NCBI GenBank assembly: GCA_022648545.1
Contig: JALCMP010000004.1
Location: forward strand, 1 to 64,000
Length of the DNA stretch: 64,000 bases
Direction of reading: 5' to 3'
Origin: Bacteroidales bacterium
GTDB taxonomy: Bacteria; Bacteroidota; Bacteroidia; Bacteroidales; UBA932
Shown piece after piece: positions 58,652 to 64,000 of the stretch (positions are counted from its first letter, which is position 1; every line of letters starts with the position of its first letter). The position numbers and the translations under genes are program-made. The notes below the pieces were generated by a model that had not been told where the DNA came from, did no database searches, and worked only from the letters and a program-made list of their open reading frames with translations.

Positions 58652-59704
58652 TTAATTATTTACTTTTGAACTGTCGCCTGCAACTACCGGAGTTACTTCC
58701 ATTCCGTTTATAAGCCTGTTCTGGCCCTCCAGTATTACTTCGTCTCCGGAATCGAGTCCCTTCAATATTTCATATTCATACCCGAGTCTCCTTCCGAGTT
58801 CGACTTGCCTGAAAATTATTTTCCCGTTTTCTACCACATAGACGAAACGGGTTCCGGCACCGCTCAGCTTCACCACTGATTTGTCGGGAACTACTACGTG
58901 CCTGGCCATTCCGTAGGAAAACAAAACCCTGGCAAACATACCCGGACGTACGCGTTCATTCTTGTTTTCAATTCTTACTTCTACAGGGAACGTACGTGTA
59001 GAAACATCTACCGTAGGATAAACTATAAAGACCTTTCCCTTGAACACTTCATCGCCGTATACGTCGAGTTTTACATCCACCGTCATTCCTTTTTTTATAT
59101 GTGGATAAAGAGTCTCTGAAACGTTTACAAGTATTTTTACGGGACGTATCTGCTGAACTACATAAAGTGGCGTTCCCATATTAAACACATCACCTTCGTC
59201 GTAATTTCTTGCTGTTACGATTCCTGTAATAGGACTTCTTAATATAGTATTTTCCAGCAAATTGGAATAAGTAGTTGCAGAAAGTCTGTATGCAAGCCTC
59301 TTGGCATCCCAGTCGCTTTTGGATGTCCCTCCTATTTTATATAGTTCGTCTTCTCTTTTAAATTCCATGGAATCGTTTTTCATTTTCAGTTCGGCCTGCT
59401 TCAAATTCGTGGATTCCATTTCCGCCAATTTCTGTCCTGCGGAAACATGATCTCCTATTTCCGCATAAATGCGGGAGATCCTTCCGGAACTCTTTGGAGA
59501 GATATTGTTTACTGCCTGCGCTTCTACGGAAGCAGAAAATTCACTTATCTGTTCTACGTCCCTGGCATAAACCTTCTGAACGTTCACACTGACTTTAGCC
59601 GTACCGGATACAGCTTTTTCTTTGTTGTCCTTCGTTGATCCGCATGATACGGCAAAGAGACCCATGCCAAGGATCAAAATAGATTTAAACAAAATTCTTT
59701 TCAT
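58652..59704 (-). CDS. RND efflux periplasmic adaptor (membrane fusion protein)
   Basis: A 350-residue lipoprotein adaptor (lipobox AVSC, Cys21) linking the RND pump to the outer-membrane channel. It has a lipoyl/barrel-sandwich pair (SVEAQAVNNISPKSSGRISRIYAEIGDHVSAGQKLAEME and ILRSPITGIVTARNYDEGDVFNMGTPLYVV), a short hairpin between them, a beta-barrel domain (VSTRTFPVEVRIENKNERVRPGMFARVLF) and a membrane-proximal domain. It lies 14 bases after the TolC gene and 10 before the pump gene. Confidence 0.95.
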   Translation of the reverse strand: MKRILFKSILILGMGLFAVSCGSTKDNKEKAVSGTAKVSVNVQKVYARDVEQISEFSASVEAQAVNNISPKSSGRISRIYAEIGDHVSAGQKLAEMESTNLKQAELKMKNDSMEFKREDELYKIGGTSKSDWDAKRLAYRLSATTYSNLLENTILRSPITGIVTARNYDEGDVFNMGTPLYVVQQIRPVKILVNVSETLYPHIKKGMTVDVKLDVYGDEVFKGKVFIVYPTVDVSTRTFPVEVRIENKNERVRPGMFARVLFSYGMARHVVVPDKSVVKLSGAGTRFVYVVENGKIIFRQVELGRRLGYEYEILKGLDSGDEVILEGQNRLINGMEVTPVVAGDSSKVNN

Positions 59705-59718
59705 ATCTTTAATTATTC

Positions 59719-61113
59719 TTATTTCTTATTATTTATGACTGCCATGGCATAATCTACGCCGAGCGTATTGTCGAGACCTGCTTTTGAAACCAGAAAATTA
59801 TATATTGCCTGATTTACATTCAGCTTTGCCCTTAAAAGCGAAACCTGCGAATCGTTCAGCTGGAGCCATGTTCCGCGTCCTACTTCATACCTTTTTTTAG
59901 ATATTTCATATCCTACCTTAGCCCCTTCCACGCTTTGTTCGGCAGCATCATATTGCTTGATGGAGGTTCCCATCGAGTTTAGGGATTGTTTTAAGCTAAC
60001 TTCGAGATCGCGCTGAGTCTGTTCCCTTTGCATTTTCAGCTGTTCACGCTGGATTTTAGTAGCCCTGAGATTATTATATCTCTGTCCGCCTGAAAAAACC
60101 GGGATGGAGAGCGTTACTCCCGCTATCGAATACGGGTTCCATGTATAGTCCTTAAACTTGTAGCTGTCATCCATAGCTATCCATTTATAAGACATGGAAA
60201 AGTTTAGGGAAGGATAATATTTCGCCATTTCCATTTTATAAGTCTCTTTCAATTGATCCATCTGTATGTCCAGCTGTTTGAGAGAACTGTTCTTATTCAA
60301 CGAAAGATTGCCCGTGTAGAATTCGAGTTCTCCGTTGAAGTCAGTAAGTTTGCCCCTGCATGATATCTCCGTTTTCAAATCTATTCCCATAAGCGCCTTG
60401 AGCTGCCATAATGAAACAACTACCATATTTTTTGCATCATAAACATTGGGCTCGGCATTTCTCATGTTCACCTCGGCCGTAATAAGATCGTACTTCGAAA
60501 CGGTTCCTGCTTCGTATTTGGATTTCACCTCATTGTAGTTGGCAACGGAATTATTATAATTTTCGAGATATACTCCGTAGGAATCCTGAGCCAGCAGGCA
60601 TGCATAAAAAGCCTTGCGGACTTCTCCTACCATATTTTGTTTGGAAGCACGGGCCTTCTCTACAGCCATTTCAACATCCATAGCCGAAATCTTTATACTT
60701 TTCCACAAAGTAGCCGATATCAGAGGCATGGAAAGGCTTGCTCCACCGCTCCACGTATTACTCGTACCGACAGACACTGACTGACCGGCAAAATGCATTA
60801 CCTGTTTTTTAATGGTTCTCTGGTAATTGCCGTCAATATTTATTTGAGGGAAAAGCTGCCCGTAGGAGCTTTTATTCATATATTCTCTCCTTCTGATTTC
60901 CTTATCGGCCACCTTGACGGCTATATTATCGCTAAGAGCTATCTGCAGTGCGTCATGCAAAGTAAGCACGAGAGTATCGCTCTCCGCCGCATCGTTCTTC
61001 AAAGAATCGGCGGCCTGCGCATATGAAACCGAAGCGTTGCCGAACGAACAAATCGCCAGAAAAGGCACTGACAAGAGAATGAATTTAATGTTCTTTTTAA
61101 TTTTACTTATCAT
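59719..61113 (-). CDS. TolC family outer-membrane efflux protein
   Basis: A 464-residue outer-membrane channel. I start it at 61113 (MISKIKKNIKFILLSVPFLAIC), which gives a signal peptide ending near YAQA and avoids overlap with tetR; the track's 61167 start adds 18 residues. Two OEP repeats are visible: LTLHDALQIALSDNIAVKVADKEIRRREYMNKSSYGQLFPQINIDG and, later, DIQMDQLKETYKMEMAKYYPSLNFSMSYKW, with the closing YEVGRGTWLQLNDSQVSLLRAKLNVNQAIYNFLVSKAGLDNTLG. First structural gene after tetR. Confidence 0.93.
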   Translation of the reverse strand: MISKIKKNIKFILLSVPFLAICSFGNASVSYAQAADSLKNDAAESDTLVLTLHDALQIALSDNIAVKVADKEIRRREYMNKSSYGQLFPQINIDGNYQRTIKKQVMHFAGQSVSVGTSNTWSGGASLSMPLISATLWKSIKISAMDVEMAVEKARASKQNMVGEVRKAFYACLLAQDSYGVYLENYNNSVANYNEVKSKYEAGTVSKYDLITAEVNMRNAEPNVYDAKNMVVVSLWQLKALMGIDLKTEISCRGKLTDFNGELEFYTGNLSLNKNSSLKQLDIQMDQLKETYKMEMAKYYPSLNFSMSYKWIAMDDSYKFKDYTWNPYSIAGVTLSIPVFSGGQRYNNLRATKIQREQLKMQREQTQRDLEVSLKQSLNSMGTSIKQYDAAEQSVEGAKVGYEISKKRYEVGRGTWLQLNDSQVSLLRAKLNVNQAIYNFLVSKAGLDNTLGVDYAMAVINNKK

Positions 61114-61129
61114 ATCGTTATTTGTTTTT

Positions 61130-61726
61130 TCAATACATATTTTGAGCTTCAATAACATCAAGGGCATCGCGTCCCTTTTCTGTAGCGACTCCTCTTAATA
61201 CAGTTACAATACAATAATAGCAAATATGTTCCGCTGAAAATATGGAATCGGTTTCTTTAAAAACCCTTGTAACCTGATCCCTCAACATATCACCTATTAT
61301 TTCATAATCGCGATCCGGCAAAAGGAAGCCGCTTTCTATTGCGGTTTTCAAACTTTTCCGGCCATATTCCGAACAACTTTTTACAAAATCATTTAGATAT
61401 TTCTCGGATTCGGGATAAATTTTAAGTTCGTTCCAGAACAAACCGGAGAAATTTTTAAAGAACTTGAAAATTTCCACGCCGGACAACACTATAGCATAAA
61501 TCACATTAGGAGCTTCTTCATAAATATTCTTTACCTTAGCACTTGCGGAAGCCACATCAAAAGTTATGGCATCTTCTATCATCTTATCCTTGCCTCCGAA
61601 AATGCCATACAAAGATTTCTTCGAAATCATCAATCCCTGTGCGACCTGATCCATTCCGAGACTTTTGGGACCACAGGTATTGAAGAGGCCTGTGACGCAT
61701 GTTAATATTTGTTCTTTGCCTATCAT
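61130..61726 (-). CDS. TetR family regulator of the efflux operon
   Basis: A 198-residue regulator. The N-terminal HTH is KEQILTCVTGLFNTCGPKSLGMDQVAQGLMISKKSLYGIFGGKDKMIEDAI; the C-terminal ligand-binding part is divergent (YPESEKYLNDFVKSCSEYGRKSL...). It is first in tetR-tolC-MFP-RND-PII, 16 bases before tolC, so it very likely controls its own operon. A TTGCA-N7-TGCAA repeat lies 21 bases upstream of its ATG. Confidence 0.93.
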   Translation of the reverse strand: MIGKEQILTCVTGLFNTCGPKSLGMDQVAQGLMISKKSLYGIFGGKDKMIEDAITFDVASASAKVKNIYEEAPNVIYAIVLSGVEIFKFFKNFSGLFWNELKIYPESEKYLNDFVKSCSEYGRKSLKTAIESGFLLPDRDYEIIGDMLRDQVTRVFKETDSIFSAEHICYYCIVTVLRGVATEKGRDALDVIEAQNMY

Positions 61727-61746
61727 ATTAAGAGCCGGATATCGAG

Positions 61747-61763
61747 TTGCAAAAGTCGTGCAA
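61747..61763 (-). promoter_or_regulatory. Candidate TetR operator
   Basis: TTGCA-AAAGTCG-TGCAA, an interrupted 5-bp inverted repeat just upstream of tetR, is a possible autoregulatory site. No clear -7 box for tetR was found, so its position relative to the promoter is unknown. Confidence 0.3.
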
Positions 61764-61842
61764 AATGAGGAAACTTATTTGGTGTAAAACGTATAATTTT
61801 GGTTCAATTCTATACAAAAACCATAAAAATACATTATATTGC

Positions 61843-61854
61843 CTAATATATTAG
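61843..61854. promoter_or_regulatory. Palindrome upstream of the AraC gene
   Basis: CTAATATATTAG, a perfect 12-bp palindrome 34 bases before the AraC-type start. A/T-rich palindromes can occur by chance in such gaps. Confidence 0.25.
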
Positions 61855-61888
61855 TTATCTTTTATACAATATTTAACATATTCTTAAA

Positions 61889-62764
61889 ATGTCAGGACGA
61901 ATTTACCAATACAAGGATCATTTACGTTTCATGCATTACGGACAATGGGATAAGTTATTAGGAAACAATAAAGAAATAGAAAAAAACTTCCGCCACGGCA
62001 GAGACCAGATAATCTCGCTTGTTTTAAACGGATCTATGGAAATAAACATAAACGGCAAGCACAAATTACTTAAAAAGAATTCGCTGGTTGAAATACATCC
62101 TTACTGCACGGTAGATTCTCCCGTTATACACAAAGGGCTGGAAATTTATTCGTTCATACTTTCCGAATTCCTAATAAGGGACCTTTCCCCCCAAAATTTT
62201 CATATTCCTCTTTCACATCTGGTAGATATTTCAAATAATCCTGTAACCATATTGTCCGACGAAGAGGCAGACAGGATAAAAAACAGCATGGAAAGAGTAG
62301 CATATTACCTGAAGCAGGAATTTTATCCTTTCAAGTGGGATGCGCTCAGAAATACGCTTTATAATCTTTTTATGGAAATTGGAACTGTATTCACCCTTAG
62401 ATTAGGAGAAAAAAACGAGAATTCCACTAAAGACAGAAAAGACGAGCTTCTCATGGAATTTTTCAAATTGCTTGGAGAAAAAGGGCACAGGGAACACAAT
62501 CCATCCTTCTATGCAAACGCCTTATGCATAAGTCCTCAATATCTTTCTCTAATACTAAAGAAAAAGACCAATCTTCCTGCAAGTAAATGGATATCCACAA
62601 GAATAATACTCGAAGCTCAGACCAAACTCAGGCAGCCGGGCATACCTATAAATACAATAGCCGACGACCTCAATTTTTCTGACCAGTCCTCTTTCGGGAA
62701 ATTTTACAAAAAACACACAGGCATCTCACCCAGGGAATACCGCTACAAGCATGCCGATTTTTAG
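61889..62764 (+). CDS. AraC family transcriptional regulator
   Basis: A 291-residue soluble regulator: a cupin-like N-terminal sensing domain (about 30-120: GRDQIISLVLNGSMEINING, LVEIHPYCTVDSP) and a C-terminal AraC HTH (about 195-288: HNPSFYANALCISPQYLSLILKKKTNLPASKWISTRIILEAQTKL and PINTIADDLNFSDQSSFGKFYKKHTGISPREYR). It is divergent from the tetR efflux operon by 162 bases and may respond to small molecules related to the pump; this is inference from position. Confidence 0.93.
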   Translation: MSGRIYQYKDHLRFMHYGQWDKLLGNNKEIEKNFRHGRDQIISLVLNGSMEININGKHKLLKKNSLVEIHPYCTVDSPVIHKGLEIYSFILSEFLIRDLSPQNFHIPLSHLVDISNNPVTILSDEEADRIKNSMERVAYYLKQEFYPFKWDALRNTLYNLFMEIGTVFTLRLGEKNENSTKDRKDELLMEFFKLLGEKGHREHNPSFYANALCISPQYLSLILKKKTNLPASKWISTRIILEAQTKLRQPGIPINTIADDLNFSDQSSFGKFYKKHTGISPREYRYKHADF

Positions 62765-62775
62765 TACGTCTACCT

Positions 62776-64000
62776 TTATAAAAATTCCACAGTTTTTTCC
62801 AGATGGATTCCGTGCGAACCCTTAATAAGAATCGACATTCCGGAAATATTATCGTCCGACAAACGGGATAACAGAATATCCACATTCGGATAAAGGGAAA
62901 CAGGTTGACTGTCCCCGTGGAAATAGCGTTCATATGCAGTACGGAATATCTCCCCAACCAAAACAAGAGACTCAGGTTTTAGGGAAAGTGCATATTCTAT
63001 AACTGCTTCATGTTCTTCAACTGCATTATCGCCAAGTTCGAGCATATCGCCGAGTATCATCATCTTGTGATCAAAATTAAGAAGCCCAAAATTCTCGAGG
63101 GCAGCCTTCATGCTTGTTGGATTGGCATTGTAGGCATCTATAATAAGAGTATTACGTCCGGTCCGCTTCATCTGGGAGCGGTTGTTTGACGGAACATAAT
63201 CGCTTATCGCCTTTACGGCTTCGGCGGTAGGAACGGCGAAATAAGTAGCCACGCTTAAGGCCGCCAGTACATTATCCGCATTATAATTACCTATAAGATT
63301 AGTCTTTAATACATAAGACGGTTTTGAAGAAGAGGAGGAGTAACTCGGATTAAGTATAACCATTTTAAGATACGGATTATCCTTCCCTCCGTTTAAAATT
63401 CTTGCCCCGTTCTGCGCCAAGCCATATGGGACAAGCCTCATATTCGTTCTCGTACGAGCCATCCCGGTTAATACCGGATTATCCATATTTATAAAAACAA
63501 GCTTTTTACGGGCATTCAGATAATCGTACAATTCACCTTTTGTCTTTTTCACACCTTCAATCGACCCAAAGAATTCCAGATGAGCCTTTCCTATACTCGT
63601 AATAATACCAAAAGAAGGGCATACGAGATTAACCAACTCTTTTATTTCTCCCGGATGGCTCGCCCCCATTTCCACAACTGCGATTTGCGTAAGTCCGTTT
63701 ATCTTTAGCATGGTAAGAGGAACACCTATGGCATTGTTAAAATTTCCGGAAGTTGAAACAACATTATATTTTGTGGAGAGTACCGCGGCAATAAGTTCCT
63801 TAGTAGTTGTTTTTCCGTTGGTTCCGGTAAGAGCTATGACAGGAAGCCTGTATCTAAGCCTGTGGTATTTTGCCATTTTCTGGAGAGTCTCCAGCGTGTT
63901 TCCGGTTAGGATAAGCCTTTCCCTGTAAATTTCTTCTTTTTCATAAAGTCCGGCATCGTCTATCACTGCCATGGAAGCACCGGAGTTCAGGGCGGCAACG
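62776..64000 (-). CDS. murF: UDP-N-acetylmuramoyl-tripeptide--D-alanyl-D-alanine ligase, 5' end outside window
   Basis: A Mur ligase adding D-Ala-D-Ala to the UDP-MurNAc tripeptide in the cytoplasm. The P-loop is IALTGTNGKTTTKELI; GNFNNAIGVPLTML, VVEMGASHPGEI and the AYNANPTSMKAALENF motif are MurF-specific. The track starts it at ATG 63972, but the frame stays open to the window edge with in-frame VAALNSGAS before that ATG, which fits the internal MurF segment, so the true start lies beyond 64000. About 407 residues are visible. It converges on the AraC gene with 11 bases between. Confidence 0.95.
   Translation of the reverse strand, partial: VAALNSGASMAVIDDAGLYEKEEIYRERLILTGNTLETLQKMAKYHRLRYRLPVIALTGTNGKTTTKELIAAVLSTKYNVVSTSGNFNNAIGVPLTMLKINGLTQIAVVEMGASHPGEIKELVNLVCPSFGIITSIGKAHLEFFGSIEGVKKTKGELYDYLNARKKLVFINMDNPVLTGMARTRTNMRLVPYGLAQNGARILNGGKDNPYLKMVILNPSYSSSSSKPSYVLKTNLIGNYNADNVLAALSVATYFAVPTAEAVKAISDYVPSNNRSQMKRTGRNTLIIDAYNANPTSMKAALENFGLLNFDHKMMILGDMLELGDNAVEEHEAVIEYALSLKPESLVLVGEIFRTAYERYFHGDSQPVSLYPNVDILLSRLSDDNISGMSILIKGSHGIHLEKTVEFL

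Noticed and set aside
54064-62764. The glycosyltransferase-to-AraC region as an acquired island
   Set aside because: Gene style, promoter forms and base use look like the rest, and there are no flanking repeats or tRNA ends.

Overview
The window looks like ordinary chromosome of a member of the order Bacteroidales (phylum Bacteroidota). The evidence is the family content (GH97 glucosidase, FISUMP lipoprotein, DUF6515, DUF4831, HU-CCDC81-like protein, membrane-bound AraC regulator, TPR-HTH lipoprotein), the repeated promoter form TTTG-N19..21-TAnnTTTG, and the near absence of Shine-Dalgarno sequences upstream of starts. I see no transposase, integrase, phage gene, CRISPR array or toxin cassette. 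The sequence is dense, mostly syntenic housekeeping DNA with short gaps.

Layout. 1-306: a leftward promoter and leader that resemble the start of an rRNA operon outside the window. 307-3562 (+): OPT-family peptide transporter and tripeptidase PepT. 3565-8326 (-): folE, a GH97 alpha-glucosidase, DUF6515, a Dabb protein and a glycerophosphodiesterase. 8410-9824 (+): futalosine hydrolase mqnB overlapping a LolD/MacB-type ATPase. 9948-11644 (+): a small acidic protein and trkA. 11637-15220 (-): a membrane AraC-type regulator with a small HTH partner, then two YitT proteins. 15261-23105 (-): leuS, then DUF389-CapA-PhoH-M28/TonB. 23217-24799 (+): SPOR lipoprotein and gcvT. 24834-27749 (-): FISUMP lipoprotein, LemA and two TPM proteins. 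27838-28881 (+): apbE.

28962-35615 (-): rlmN, patatin/outer-membrane protein, recX, prfB (read through a programmed +1 frameshift) and class I fumarase. 35731-37634 (+): recA and an AlkD-like protein. 37635-38720 (-): trpS. 38850-42904 (+): dnaG and metG. 42913-43995 (-): HU-CCDC81-like protein. 44133-44206 (+): tRNA-Asn. 44323-47175 (-): M16 peptidase. 47284-48018 (+): SIMPL protein. 48108-49286 (-): rpsF-rpsR-rplI with a candidate S6:S18 leader, preceded by a candidate small RNA at about 49401-49480. 49708-53964 (-): DUF4831, pepD and a TPR-HTH lipoprotein. 54064-55254 (+): glycosyltransferase. 55241-61726 (-): TetR, TolC, membrane fusion protein, RND pump and a PII-like protein. 61889-62764 (+): AraC regulator. 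62776-64000 (-): murF, cut by the window edge.

The most unusual items are not a gene cluster but expression signals and protein oddities: the likely unannotated small RNA upstream of rpsF, the RF2 frameshift site built on a Shine-Dalgarno sequence in a phylum that rarely uses one, strong Shine-Dalgarno sites kept only for rpsR and rplI among the starts I inspected, -7 boxes placed so that folE, mqnB, rlmN and dnaG would be leaderless, and an M28 peptidase fused to a TonB C-terminal domain with altered metal-site motifs. I did not find a new multi-gene system.
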